The notes under the pieces: generated by a model
Seen by the model: only the letters and a program-made list of their open reading frames with translations
Database searches by the model: none
Told to the model about the DNA's origin: nothing
Translations under genes and position numbers: made by a program
Shown: in pieces, positions 23,202 to 31,612 of the stretch
Layout: each line of letters opens with the position of its first letter
Position numbering within the stretch: the stretch's first letter is position 1
NCBI GenBank assembly: GCA_017442825.1
Contig: JAFRYZ010000047.1
Span: 1-45,188, forward strand
From: Prevotella sp.
GTDB lineage: Bacteria; Bacteroidota; Bacteroidia; Bacteroidales; Bacteroidaceae
Direction: 5' to 3'
Length of the DNA stretch: 45,188 bases

Positions 23202-24266
23202 ATGAAACAATTTAAACTTACATTTGTCCTGACCGTGATCATGAGTATGGTGGGACTGGAGGCTTTCGCCGATTGGGATACTTTGGTTGGCATTGATGGC
23301 TTGTACTATTACCTGGATGACACCAATAATCAGGCTCAGGTGACATTTACGCCTGCGTTCTATGGGAAGAAATACACCGGTGATATTGTGATAACCCCTA
23401 ATATCGAAAATGAAGGAAAAACTTACAGTGTGACGCGCATCGGCGAGAGTGCTTTCTCTGGTTGCACCGACCTCACCTCCGTCACCATCCCTAACAGCGT
23501 GACGAGCATCAGCAGTTATGCTTTCCTGAATTGCTCTGGCCTTACCTCCGTCACCATCGGCAACAGTGTGACGAGCATAGGCAATTATGCTTTCTATGGT
23601 TGCTCTGGCCTTACCTCCGTCACCATCCCCAACAGCGTGACGAGCATCGGCACTTGGGCTTTCTATAATTGCTCTGCCCTTACCTCCGTCGAAATCCCCA
23701 ACAGCGTGACGAGCATTGGCAGGTATGCTTTCTCTGGTACAGCATGGTACAATAATCAGCCAGACGGATTAGTATATGCAGGTAAAGTGGCATATAAATA
23801 TAAAGGAACGATGCCGGCAAATACAAGTATTACGATTAAGGAAGGAACATTAGGAATTGCAGGTAGTGCTTTCTCTGATTGCTCTGGCCTTACCTCCGTT
23901 ACCATCCCCAGCAGCGTGACGAGCATCGGCGCAAGTGCTTTCCGCGATTGCTCTGGCCTTACCTCCGTCGCAGCCTTCAATCCGACTCCAGTTACTATTG
24001 ATGAAAACACATTTACCAATCGTGCAAATGCTACACTGTATGTTGCTAAGGGAAGCAAGGATGCATATAAGGCAGCCGACTATTGGAAGGAGTTCAAGCA
24101 GATTATCGAGGTTGCGGTGACTGCCATCAAGGCAGTAGAAGCAGATGGGCAAGCTGCGGAAGCAGTACGCTATACCCTTGATGGTAAAAGAATCAGCACG
24201 CCGGAGCGTGGCATCAACATCATCCGTATGAGCGACGGAACAATCCGTAAGGTATTGGTGAAGTAA
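23202..24266 (+). CDS. BspA-type leucine-rich-repeat surface protein
   Basis: 354 aa. A signal peptide (~1-23) is followed by a short beta region and about six TpLRR (LRR_5) units of the form 'LTSVTIPNSVTSIG.YAF..CSG' between residues ~78 and 265, interrupted at ~180-220 by a non-repeat insert ('WYNNQPDGLVYAGKVAYKYKG'). A capping 'ATLYVAKGSKDAYKAADYWKEF' and a Prevotella tail 'VRYTLDGKRIS...GINIIRMSDGTIRKVLVK' complete it. Such proteins are surface-exposed or secreted adhesins in Prevotella and relatives. The near-identical DNA repeats (CTTACCTCCGTCACCATC) allow recombination to change repeat number. A terminator follows. Confidence 0.88.
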   Translation: MKQFKLTFVLTVIMSMVGLEAFADWDTLVGIDGLYYYLDDTNNQAQVTFTPAFYGKKYTGDIVITPNIENEGKTYSVTRIGESAFSGCTDLTSVTIPNSVTSISSYAFLNCSGLTSVTIGNSVTSIGNYAFYGCSGLTSVTIPNSVTSIGTWAFYNCSALTSVEIPNSVTSIGRYAFSGTAWYNNQPDGLVYAGKVAYKYKGTMPANTSITIKEGTLGIAGSAFSDCSGLTSVTIPSSVTSIGASAFRDCSGLTSVAAFNPTPVTIDENTFTNRANATLYVAKGSKDAYKAADYWKEFKQIIEVAVTAIKAVEADGQAAEAVRYTLDGKRISTPERGINIIRMSDGTIRKVLVK

Positions 24267-24286
24267 CCCAAACATAAATCAATAGC

Positions 24287-24319
24287 AATGGGGAGCCCAA
24301 TCGGTTCCCCATTTTTTTA
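24287..24319 (+). terminator. Intrinsic terminator
   Basis: AATGGGGA (24287-24294) pairs with TTCCCCATT (24305-24313) and is followed by a T-run. It ends the BspA transcript. Confidence 0.85.
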
Positions 24320-24416
24320 TCATCACATATACAACTTATCTAAGCGTAGTCTATGCGTAGAAACGTAGAACGTAGAATTTCGTGGATTTCTATTCGCTAA
24401 ATCGGATTTTTTACAC

Positions 24417-24424
24417 TACTTTTG
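24417..24424 (+). promoter_or_regulatory. -7 element of the GltD-like gene
   Basis: TACTTTTG at 24417-24424. The -33 TTG is not clear. An ATG at 24422 lies within this element, so the ATG at 24443 is the better start. Confidence 0.5.
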
Positions 24425-24442
24425 CATTCAAAACGTAGCATT

Positions 24443-25822
24443 ATGAGATTTAAGGAAGAAATCAACGAGAGTTATACGATGGCGGAAGCCATTAAGGAAG
24501 CACAACGCTGTCTGCACTGCAAGGTGCCGCAATGCAAGAAGGGCTGTCCTATCAGCAACGATATTCCCGACTGGATTCACGAACTGAAGAAAGGCAACCT
24601 GGGCAATGCCATCAGCATTATCCGTGCCAAAAGCAACTTGCCTGCCGTATGCGGACGTGTATGCGCTCATGAGAAACAATGTGAGGGTGCCTGCGTTTTA
24701 GGAAAGAAAGGTCAACCTGTGAATATCGGCAAGTTGGAACGCTTCGTGGCTGACTTTGATACAGACAACGAACTGACACACGAGGACATTGCGGAGAAGA
24801 CACGTGGCAAGGTTGCTGTTATCGGGGCAGGTCCGTCGGGTATTACCGTCGCAGGTGATTTGGCTCGCAACGGCTTTGCAGTAGAGATGTTTGAGATGGA
24901 GTCACAATGTGGCGGCGTGCTGCGCTATGGTATTCCTGAATACCGTCTGCCGAAGGAGGTGGTGGCACGTGAGATACGACACATCGAGAAGATTGGGGTC
25001 GTTATCCACCGCAATACGCATGTGGGCTACGACATCACGGTTGACAGTCTTTTTGCACAGGGATTCGATGCCATTTTCATCGGTACAGGACTGGGTAAGC
25101 CGAAGTCGCTGGAGATTCCTATCTGGCAGAACGGCAAGTGCATCTCTGAGGGTGAGAATGGCGTTCATGTTGCCGATTTGAAGCGCATCCGCTATGCTAC
25201 CCACTTCCTCCGCCGCGTGGAACTGATCTCTGAAGGATTCATGAAACGGGAGGAAACGTATGTAAACGAGGGTGCACGGGTGTTTATCATCGGCTGCGGC
25301 AACACGGCAATGGATGCTTCGCGCACGGCGTTGCGCATCGGAGCCTCAGCGGTGGACGTCATCTACAACCAAGGTATCGACACGATGTCGGCGCTGCGTG
25401 CCGAATATGACGATGCTGTAAAGGAGGGAGTCCACTTCAACTGGTGGAGTGCTATCAGTGAGATTCATGTCGATGACAAATTGGACATTACGGAGATTGT
25501 GTTGGAAACGACAGAACCCGGCAAGGAACCCGTACGGCAGACGTTACCTGCCAACAATATCATCATGGCGATAGGCGCCACACCCAATACCAAGATTGTA
25601 CGCACTACGTCAGGATTGGAGAACGATGAACGCAAGTTCCTCATCACGCGCGACCTGCCCTACGGTATGACTACGCGCAAGGGAGTCTTCGCCGGTGGTG
25701 ACGTTGCCAACCGGCAAGCTACCGTCGTCCATGCGATGCAGGATGCCAAGAAGGTGGCTGAAGGCATTACACAGTATGTCGATGCCATCAGACTGATGAG
25801 AGCCATCAATATGGAAGAGTGA
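24443..25822 (+). CDS. GltD-like NAD(P)H-dependent FAD/Fe-S oxidoreductase (glutamate synthase small-subunit family)
   Basis: 459 aa. The N-terminal [4Fe-4S] cysteines are Cys23, Cys26, Cys31 and Cys35 ('CLHCKVPQCKKGC'), with a second set in 'CGRVCAHEKQCEGAC'. The FAD-binding loop is 'VIGAGPSGITVAGDLA' and the NAD(P)H loop 'VFIIGCGNTAMDASRTALR'. The C-terminal 'FAGGDVANRQATVVHAMQDAKKVAEGI' is the family's closing FAD motif. In glutamate synthase this subunit passes electrons from NADPH to the large subunit. No GltB gene lies adjacent, so it may be a stand-alone GltA-type enzyme or an NfnB/SudA-like oxidoreductase. The aguA gene follows after 19 bases. Confidence 0.85.
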   Translation: MRFKEEINESYTMAEAIKEAQRCLHCKVPQCKKGCPISNDIPDWIHELKKGNLGNAISIIRAKSNLPAVCGRVCAHEKQCEGACVLGKKGQPVNIGKLERFVADFDTDNELTHEDIAEKTRGKVAVIGAGPSGITVAGDLARNGFAVEMFEMESQCGGVLRYGIPEYRLPKEVVAREIRHIEKIGVVIHRNTHVGYDITVDSLFAQGFDAIFIGTGLGKPKSLEIPIWQNGKCISEGENGVHVADLKRIRYATHFLRRVELISEGFMKREETYVNEGARVFIIGCGNTAMDASRTALRIGASAVDVIYNQGIDTMSALRAEYDDAVKEGVHFNWWSAISEIHVDDKLDITEIVLETTEPGKEPVRQTLPANNIIMAIGATPNTKIVRTTSGLENDERKFLITRDLPYGMTTRKGVFAGGDVANRQATVVHAMQDAKKVAEGITQYVDAIRLMRAINMEE

Positions 25823-25851
25823 AAAGTGCAGAAAGGGTAAAGTGCAGAAAG
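25823..25851. repeat. Short direct repeat at the aguA start
   Basis: AAAGTGCAGAAAG occurs twice with a 3-base spacer (25824-25836 and 25840-25852). The second copy supplies the GTG start. It may be a tandem duplication that moved the start signal. Confidence 0.6.
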
Positions 25852-26861
25852 TGAAAAAATACCGCATGCCCGCTGAATGGGAACGACAGAGCATGGTGCA
25901 GTTGACATGGCCGCACAAGGATACTGACTGGGCACCGATGCTGGAGGAGATTACGGAGACGTATGTGCAGATGGCAAGGGAAATTGCCAAGCGCGAACCG
26001 TTGCTCATCGTTGTCCCCTCACGTAAAGACGTGCCGCAGGAGGTAAGGGAAATGGCGAATGTCACCATCTTCGAATGTCCTACCAACGACACGTGGGCAC
26101 GAGACCATGGGTTTATAACGCTAAAAGGGAGCGAGGGAACGGGAGAAGAAGAGAGCGAGGATAGTTCTTCTGCACAAAACATCGTTCTGCTCGACTTCCA
26201 ATTCAACGGCTGGGGCAAGAAGTTCGAGGCTGCGAAGGACAATGCCATCAACCGACGGCTGTGGGAGAGACTATTCAGCACCCCTTCCGAATTCCCGACC
26301 TTTGGTCGCCTACCCGTAGCCTTTCGGGAGAGGTTGGGGGCGGGTTCCTACCAAGCCCACCTCGACTTCGTACTGGAAGGCGGCTCCATCGAGAGCGACG
26401 GCAAAGGTACGATATACACCACGCACTGCTGCCTTATGGCTCCAAACCGTAACTACAAGGATGGCAGACCCATGACCGAGCAGGAGATAGAGGAGGAACT
26501 GAAACGGCGCCTTTGTGCCGACCGCATCGTATGGCTCGACGACGAACCTCTGCCCGGCGACGACACCGACGGACACATCGACACCATTGCCCGCATCACC
26601 CCAGACGGAACGCTGCTCCGCCTGCCCCTGCCCGACCCCATCTTCGACGAAGACGGCAGCCCGCTGCCTGCCACCTATGCCAACTACCTCATCATCAACG
26701 GTGCCGTACTCGTGCCCACCTACGGACAGCCCCTTAACGACGCGGCAGCCCTGCAACGCATCGCCACCGTCTTTCCCGACCGCGAGATGGTGCCCATCGA
26801 CAGCCGCAGCATCATCAAGCAACATGGCAGCATACATTGCTGCACCATGCAGTATTATTAA
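25842..26861 (+). CDS. aguA: Agmatine deiminase (peptidyl-arginine-deiminase superfamily)
   Basis: 339 aa from a GTG at 25842. An ATG at 25866 (MPAEWERQ) is the alternative. It converts agmatine to N-carbamoylputrescine plus ammonia, in the cytoplasm. Family marks are 'PAEWERQSMVQLTWPH', 'TNDTWARDHG', 'LDFQFNGWGKKF', 'LDFVLEGGSIESDGKGT', 'DDTDGHIDTIARI' and the C-terminal catalytic Cys333 in 'GSIHCCTMQ'. Two stretches look inserted relative to the family: residues ~95-113 (Gly/Glu/Ser-rich) and ~151-169, where the DNA (AGCCTTTCGGGAGAGGTTGG) resembles a dispersed intergenic element. It may be co-transcribed with the GltD-like gene. Its pathway partner aguB lies 470 bases downstream. Confidence 0.9.
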   Translation: MQKVKKYRMPAEWERQSMVQLTWPHKDTDWAPMLEEITETYVQMAREIAKREPLLIVVPSRKDVPQEVREMANVTIFECPTNDTWARDHGFITLKGSEGTGEEESEDSSSAQNIVLLDFQFNGWGKKFEAAKDNAINRRLWERLFSTPSEFPTFGRLPVAFRERLGAGSYQAHLDFVLEGGSIESDGKGTIYTTHCCLMAPNRNYKDGRPMTEQEIEEELKRRLCADRIVWLDDEPLPGDDTDGHIDTIARITPDGTLLRLPLPDPIFDEDGSPLPATYANYLIINGAVLVPTYGQPLNDAAALQRIATVFPDREMVPIDSRSIIKQHGSIHCCTMQYY

Positions 26862-26879
26862 AACTATTGAGGCTGAAGT

Positions 26880-26908
26880 GCGATGCAAAACCTATGCTTT
26901 TGCATCGC
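26880..26908. other. Perfect 11-bp hairpin downstream of aguA
   Basis: GCGATGCAAAA (26880-26890) and TTTTGCATCGC (26898-26908) pair perfectly around a 7-base loop. A-rich rather than T-rich sequence follows on the plus strand, so it may be a factor-independent stop only weakly, or a palindromic repeat. Confidence 0.55.
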
Positions 26909-27006
26909 AAAAGGACTGAGTTTGGACGGCAAAGGGATAGGTTTTGAAAAAGTGCATTTTTTTCATCAAAAAGTGCACCTTTCGTACGAGAAGAGAGTTT
27001 TTAGCT

Positions 27007-27251
27007 ACAACACCTAACACCTACCTCAAAATGCGCATAACACCGATAGGCAAAGGACTTGAAGAGAGGTAGGTGTTGGGGAAACACCTACCTCAACACC
27101 TACCCTAACACTTACCTGTTGGCGTCTACCTCTGTGGGGAAAGGTAGGTGATGAGGTAGGTCTTAGGTAGGAGTCTGGAAAACACCCACCTGCGGCTCCG
27201 CCCTTTATTCATCGGCATTTCAAGAGGTTTGAGGTAGGTGTTAGGTGTTGT
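27007..27251. mobile_element. MITE-like element with perfect 24-bp terminal inverted repeats
   Basis: Bases 27007-27030 (containing CACCTAACACCTACCTC) are the exact reverse complement of 27228-27251. The 245-bp interval carries no credible gene. It holds further direct and inverted copies of GAGGTAGGTGTT, including a 12-bp hairpin with 5-base loop at 27066-27094. I could not identify a convincing target-site duplication. It lies between aguA and aguB and ends 30 bases before the -33 element of the aguB promoter. Confidence 0.65.
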
Positions 27252-27280
27252 TGCATCTCGGAAATAAACGTATGAATTCT

Positions 27281-27310
27281 TTGTATTTCTCTCGATTTGC
27301 ACTACCTTTG
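27281..27310 (+). promoter_or_regulatory. Promoter of aguB
   Basis: TTG (27281-27283), a 19-base spacer and TACCTTTG (27303-27310), about 15 bases before a leader start and 22 bases before the ATG at 27332. It excludes the upstream in-frame starts. Confidence 0.75.
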
Positions 27311-27331
27311 TCAGCAAGAAACAAGAGAAGG

Positions 27332-28213
27332 ATGAAAATAGGAATCATACAACAGCACAATACGGCTGACATCAAGGACAACAAGCAGAGACTTGCTGAA
27401 AAGATAAGGAAGGTAGCACAGGACGGTGCGGAACTCATCGTCTTACAAGAGCTGCACAACGGATTGTATTTCTGCCAGACGGAGGACGTGGATGCGTTTG
27501 ACCAGGCTGAGCCGATACCTGGACCATCAACAGAGTTCTACGGAAAGCTGGCAAAGGAGCTGCAGGTGGTCATCGTTACATCGCTCTTCGAGCGCCGCAC
27601 GGCAGGACTGTATCACAATACGGCTGTGGTGATAGAAAAAGACGGAAGCATTGCTGGAAAATACCGCAAGATGCACATCCCCGACGATCCCGCCTACTAC
27701 GAGAAGTTCTATTTCACACCCGGAGATCTGGGTTTCCACCCCATCGACACGAGCGTAGGACGACTCGGTGTGATGGTGTGCTGGGACCAGTGGTACCCTG
27801 AGGCAGCCCGACTGATGGCTCTGCAGGGAGCAGAACTGCTGATATACCCTACAGCCATAGGCTATACTGACAACGACGACGAGGCGGAGCAACAACGCCA
27901 ACGTGAGGCATGGACCACGGTGATGCGCGGACATGCCGTTGCCAACGGCCTACCTGTGGTAGCCGTCAACAGGGTTGGAGAAGAAGCACCCCTCCATCTC
28001 CCCACCATAGAGGGAGGGATTCGTTTCTGGGGCTCTTCGTTCGTTGCTGGTCCACAAGGTGAGATGCTATATCGTGCTGCGGAAACGGAAGAAGAAGTCG
28101 CTGTGATTGAGGTGGACCTCGCTCACAGCGAACAGGTGCGCCGCTGGTGGCCGTTCCTGCGCGACCGCCGCATTGACGCATACGACAATATTTTGCAAAG
28201 GTTTGTTGACTGA
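27332..28213 (+). CDS. aguB: N-carbamoylputrescine amidase (nitrilase superfamily)
   Basis: 293 aa. It hydrolyses N-carbamoylputrescine to putrescine, CO2 and ammonia, the step after agmatine deiminase. The nitrilase triad is Glu40 ('VLQELHNG'), Lys113 ('KYRKMHIPDDP') and Cys150 ('GVMVCWDQWYPEAARLMA'). The 'DDPAYYEKFYFTPGD' and 'RGHAVANGLPVVAVNRVG' blocks are those of AguB. I chose the ATG at 27332 because the consensus promoter lies just upstream of it. With aguA it completes arginine-derived putrescine synthesis. The two genes are separated by the MITE-like element and have independent promoters. The arginine decarboxylase is not in the window. Confidence 0.92.
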   Translation: MKIGIIQQHNTADIKDNKQRLAEKIRKVAQDGAELIVLQELHNGLYFCQTEDVDAFDQAEPIPGPSTEFYGKLAKELQVVIVTSLFERRTAGLYHNTAVVIEKDGSIAGKYRKMHIPDDPAYYEKFYFTPGDLGFHPIDTSVGRLGVMVCWDQWYPEAARLMALQGAELLIYPTAIGYTDNDDEAEQQRQREAWTTVMRGHAVANGLPVVAVNRVGEEAPLHLPTIEGGIRFWGSSFVAGPQGEMLYRAAETEEEVAVIEVDLAHSEQVRRWWPFLRDRRIDAYDNILQRFVD

Positions 28214-28259
28214 CGTAGACCTGACAGGGACAACGTGCAGGAAACCAGACAACAAAGGA

Positions 28260-29366
28260 TTAAGCGTTCTGGGCGCGATCCTGCATGAACGGCAGACTTG
28301 CAGCCTGCTCTATCACGGTATCGGCAAGCATCAGATGACTGTCCTCCACGCCGTTGAGCGTATCGTATATCCTCTTGATTTCATCTCTTCCACCACCATG
28401 CTTCAACACATAGACGAAGCAGAGATTCTGCAAGCCGATACTCTTGGAGATGATGTCGATGTCGGTCAGTGCCAAACCTGACACTGCCAGCTGATAGGCA
28501 TCGTCGGAGTTTTCTTTGATGAACTGCTGTACATCGCCCAAGGTCTGTAGTCCTAACGACTGCAGGACGGGGAGGAAGGGCATGAGCAAGGCAGGGAAGA
28601 TCTCTGCTTGATTGACGGAAGCAATACGCTCGTTGAGCCTGTCGAAGGGATTTGTGCGCAAGAACGTACGGAAGTTGTTAATGGAAAGGTGCACCTCATC
28701 CAACTTGCCCGTTGTCACCAGTGTCTGCATGCGTCGGCGATAGTCCGTAAGTGAGTTGCGCAAACGACTGAACTCGTCATCTATCAGTTCCAGCATACCT
28801 GCCAGGCGACTGAACTGTCTACGATATTCCGGCAGAATCTGCACATCACTCTTGTATCCCGTATCATGCTCTATCGTTGACCATACATGTTGCAACGCCG
28901 TACGCATCTGCACTTCGAAACGCGTCGTGTTCAGCGCTGGTTCCTCCGGATCGTCGATGAGCGTTTTCGGCAGGCTGCAGATATAGTGCAGCGAGTTGTA
29001 ACCGAAACTGTTCAGATGGTGCAGTTTACGTTTGTCCACCGACTCTTTCCAATCGACGGTGAAAAGGCGCTTCACTATAGCAGCCACCTTATCGACATCA
29101 TCTGTATAAAAGGTGATGATGCGAATACCGAAGACATCGGTAATATCGTCTAACTTATGGTACTTGGAACCTTTCAGCTCCAGCTTGCCCGACAGCGACT
29201 CTTCGGTCTTGATACGGTGTTCTATCGCCGTAACGTAGATGCCTTGCTGTTGCAACGCCTGTGTCACCTGTTCGACAGCCAACTGTTCCAAGCGTTGGAA
29301 CTGGGGCAGCCGCTCACGGAATTCAGCCAACAGCATTTCGCCGTGGGCATCAAGTTGATAATTCAT
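28260..29366 (-). CDS. RelA/SpoT-domain (p)ppGpp synthetase-like protein
   Basis: 368 aa. The synthetase domain (roughly 30-215) shows 'KGSKYHKLDDITDVFGIRIITFY' (GIRI block), 'NSFGYNSLHYI' (G-Y-x-S-L-H) and 'FEVQMRTALQHVWSTIEHD' (the catalytic E-x-Q-x-R-T and E-H-D). There is no HD, TGS or ACT domain, and a helical C-terminal region of about 150 residues is added ('IASVNQAEIFPALLMPFLPVLQSLGLQ'). It is longer than typical small alarmone synthetases. It likely makes (p)ppGpp from GTP/GDP and ATP, though some relatives act as toxins or modify RNA. It follows the STAS gene by 45 bases on the same strand. Confidence 0.83.
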   Translation of the reverse strand: MNYQLDAHGEMLLAEFRERLPQFQRLEQLAVEQVTQALQQQGIYVTAIEHRIKTEESLSGKLELKGSKYHKLDDITDVFGIRIITFYTDDVDKVAAIVKRLFTVDWKESVDKRKLHHLNSFGYNSLHYICSLPKTLIDDPEEPALNTTRFEVQMRTALQHVWSTIEHDTGYKSDVQILPEYRRQFSRLAGMLELIDDEFSRLRNSLTDYRRRMQTLVTTGKLDEVHLSINNFRTFLRTNPFDRLNERIASVNQAEIFPALLMPFLPVLQSLGLQTLGDVQQFIKENSDDAYQLAVSGLALTDIDIISKSIGLQNLCFVYVLKHGGGRDEIKRIYDTLNGVEDSHLMLADTVIEQAASLPFMQDRAQNA

Positions 29367-29411
29367 CTTCAGCAGTTTATGCCACCATAACGGCAGCGTT
29401 GATAATCTTGT

Positions 29412-29714
29412 CTATTTGAACTCAAACAGATTGATAAATCCTGTCATGGCAAACACGTTGCGAATGTCTTCGTTCATGCCTGTGATATAGACATGACTGC
29501 CTTTGGGTTTGGCATTCTTCAACACGTTGAGGAACAGACGAAGACCACTGGAAGAGATATACTGCAGACTGGTACAGTCCAGGATGATGTCATGTCCTAT
29601 ACAATCTATCAGCGGCTGCATGTCTTTCTCTGTCTGACTGGCGGCAGCGGTATCGAGACGTCCTTCGAAAATGGCAACTAAATTGCCTTCTTGCTCTTTA
29701 ATTGTTGTTTTCAT
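29412..29714 (-). CDS. STAS-domain anti-sigma-factor-antagonist-like protein
   Basis: 100 aa, a single STAS domain. 'GRLDTAAASQTEKDMQPLI' and 'DIILDCTSLQYISSSGLRLFL' match SpoIIAA. The phosphorylated Ser of the family lies in 'YISSSGLRL'. It would bind a partner-switching kinase such as an SpoIIAB/RsbW type, but none is in the window. It sits between the SLC13 permease and the RelA-like gene, so it could also relate to transporter or alarmone control, which is inference. Cytoplasmic. Confidence 0.85.
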   Translation of the reverse strand: MKTTIKEQEGNLVAIFEGRLDTAAASQTEKDMQPLIDCIGHDIILDCTSLQYISSSGLRLFLNVLKNAKPKGSHVYITGMNEDIRNVFAMTGFINLFEFK

Positions 29715-29783
29715 TGTTTGTTGTATTTAAATGATGAATATTGTTTCTTTTTTTATCTGCTTGCTGGGCAAGACGGTGCAGGG

Positions 29784-31589
29784 TCAATGTAACGGATAGA
29801 TGAGGTTGACAACGACCAGACAGACTACCAGCAACAGTAGATGCATCCAAATGCCTATTCGGGCAAAGTCGGTAAACTTAAAGCTACCTGGTCCATAGAC
29901 CAGCATGTGTGTATTGGAGCCGATGGGCGACGAGAAACTGAGTGTCACCGACAGCATGAGCGACATAATGAACGGCATGGGGTTGCATTCCATCAGCTGA
30001 CTCTGTTCAAAAACAATCGGGAAAAAGATGACACTGCTGCCCACATCGCTGACAAACTCACTGACAGCTGATGCCAACAGACACATCACGCCCATCACGA
30101 TATAAGGATTGTCGGCACACATCTGCAAGACCGTCTGGGCGATGATGTTGGCTATTCCCGTTTTGGTAATGGCAACGGAGAAGACAAGCGTTGAGCCCAG
30201 GACAAGCAATAACTGCCAGTCGATGTATTTGATGACATTGTCCATGCGGCAACACTTCATCAACAGCATGGCACCGGCCGTCAGCATGGTCACTGCCATC
30301 AACGGCATGACATGGAACAAAGACAGGACAAACATCATCACCAAAAGCGCTGTAGATAAGATGGTGCGTACTCCCATCTGCGGAACAAAATGCGAATCGA
30401 AGAAGGTCAAACTGTGACGATAGTTACGTTGGAGTTCGGAGGCATCGCGGGGAGGACACTCCAGCAAGAGCGTATCACCCGCCTGCAGTTTGATTTCACG
30501 CGGCTGTCCTTCCACACGCATACCCTGACGTGCCACAGCGACCAACACCATGCCACTCTCTTTCTCAAATTCACTTTCGTTCATACGCTGACCTATCAAG
30601 TCGCTGCCAAAGTTCACGTAGGCTGTCCGCATCTTGCGCTTGGTGTCAATATCGTTGATACTCCATACATGATGGTCGGCAGCAGCAAGTCCATGCGACT
30701 CTTTTAAGCTCAGGAGATCATTGATATGTCCGGCATAGACCAAACGGTCACCACCCAAAATATATGCATCTTTGGGCACAGGCATAATGATTTCCTTGTC
30801 GAAACGCACAATCTCTACCAGCGTTCCACCTCGAACATCATAGAGTCCTGCTTCGTCAACAGAATTTCCTACAGCAGGGTTATCTGTAGGAACGAGCAAC
30901 TCTACCGTATAATCGGAAGTGGTTTCAAACGAATGTTCTGACGACTGACGCGAAGGTATGAAACGCTGAAGCAGCAGGATCAGTATGATACCGCAAGCCG
31001 TCAGCACCAAACCAGGCAGTAAGGGTTCGAAAACGTTGAGAGCCTTACCCGTTTTCTGCATATACAAACCTGCGACGACCAGGTTGGAAGAGTTACCCAA
31101 CAACGTACACATGCCTCCCAAAGAAGCTGCAAAGCTCAACGGCATCAGCAATTTGGAGGGAGCAATATCCAACTTTTTCGCCCATATTATTACAGCATCG
31201 ATGAAAAGCGCTACCACGTTGACGGCATTTAGAAATGCCGACAATACACTGACAGGAGCAATCAGGCGGAATAATGCCGTCTTATAGCGCTGAGGTTCAC
31301 CCAGTACATTCTTCGTCAGCCAATAAAGCACACCCGTTTGTATCAATCCTGCAATGATGACAAAGAAAGCAGCATGAACAACAACAGGTTCGGAACCGAA
31401 ACCCGACATTCCCTCTTCTTCCGTCACCACGCCAGTGACCAGCAATATCGTCAAGGCACCCAAGAACGCTACCACTGCAGGAATACGCGTATAGGTCATG
31501 ACAAAAAAGATGCTGATAACGGTAACAACCGTTATCCAAGCCTGTATGCTGAGACCGAGAAATGTCAACGATTCTATGAATTCCATCAT
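29784..31589 (-). CDS. SLC13-family anion permease with RCK_C domains
   Basis: 601 aa. Membrane helices are grouped at ~8-205 and ~400-600, each half carrying the SLC13/DASS or arsenite-permease look ('AAFFVIIAGLIQTGVLYWL', 'MPLSFAASLGGMCTLLGNSSNLVVAG', and near the end 'VSEFVSDVGSSVIFFPI' with 'SFSSPIGSNTHMLVYGPG'). Between them (~225-385) are two TrkA-C/RCK_C domains ('VRGGTLVEIVRFDKEIIMPVPKDAYILGGDRLVYAGH'; 'QGMRVEGQPREIKLQAGDTLLLECP'). The family moves sulfate, dicarboxylates or similar anions with sodium. The substrate cannot be told. The second codon is also ATG. Confidence 0.85.
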   Translation of the reverse strand: MMEFIESLTFLGLSIQAWITVVTVISIFFVMTYTRIPAVVAFLGALTILLVTGVVTEEEGMSGFGSEPVVVHAAFFVIIAGLIQTGVLYWLTKNVLGEPQRYKTALFRLIAPVSVLSAFLNAVNVVALFIDAVIIWAKKLDIAPSKLLMPLSFAASLGGMCTLLGNSSNLVVAGLYMQKTGKALNVFEPLLPGLVLTACGIILILLLQRFIPSRQSSEHSFETTSDYTVELLVPTDNPAVGNSVDEAGLYDVRGGTLVEIVRFDKEIIMPVPKDAYILGGDRLVYAGHINDLLSLKESHGLAAADHHVWSINDIDTKRKMRTAYVNFGSDLIGQRMNESEFEKESGMVLVAVARQGMRVEGQPREIKLQAGDTLLLECPPRDASELQRNYRHSLTFFDSHFVPQMGVRTILSTALLVMMFVLSLFHVMPLMAVTMLTAGAMLLMKCCRMDNVIKYIDWQLLLVLGSTLVFSVAITKTGIANIIAQTVLQMCADNPYIVMGVMCLLASAVSEFVSDVGSSVIFFPIVFEQSQLMECNPMPFIMSLMLSVTLSFSSPIGSNTHMLVYGPGSFKFTDFARIGIWMHLLLLVVCLVVVNLIYPLH

Positions 31590-31612
31590 GGTATGCCTTG
31601 CTGACGTTTCAA

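Noticed and set aside
27008-27250. CRISPR array
   Set aside because: The repeats are both direct and inverted, irregularly spaced and without unique equal-length spacers; terminal inverted repeats fit better.
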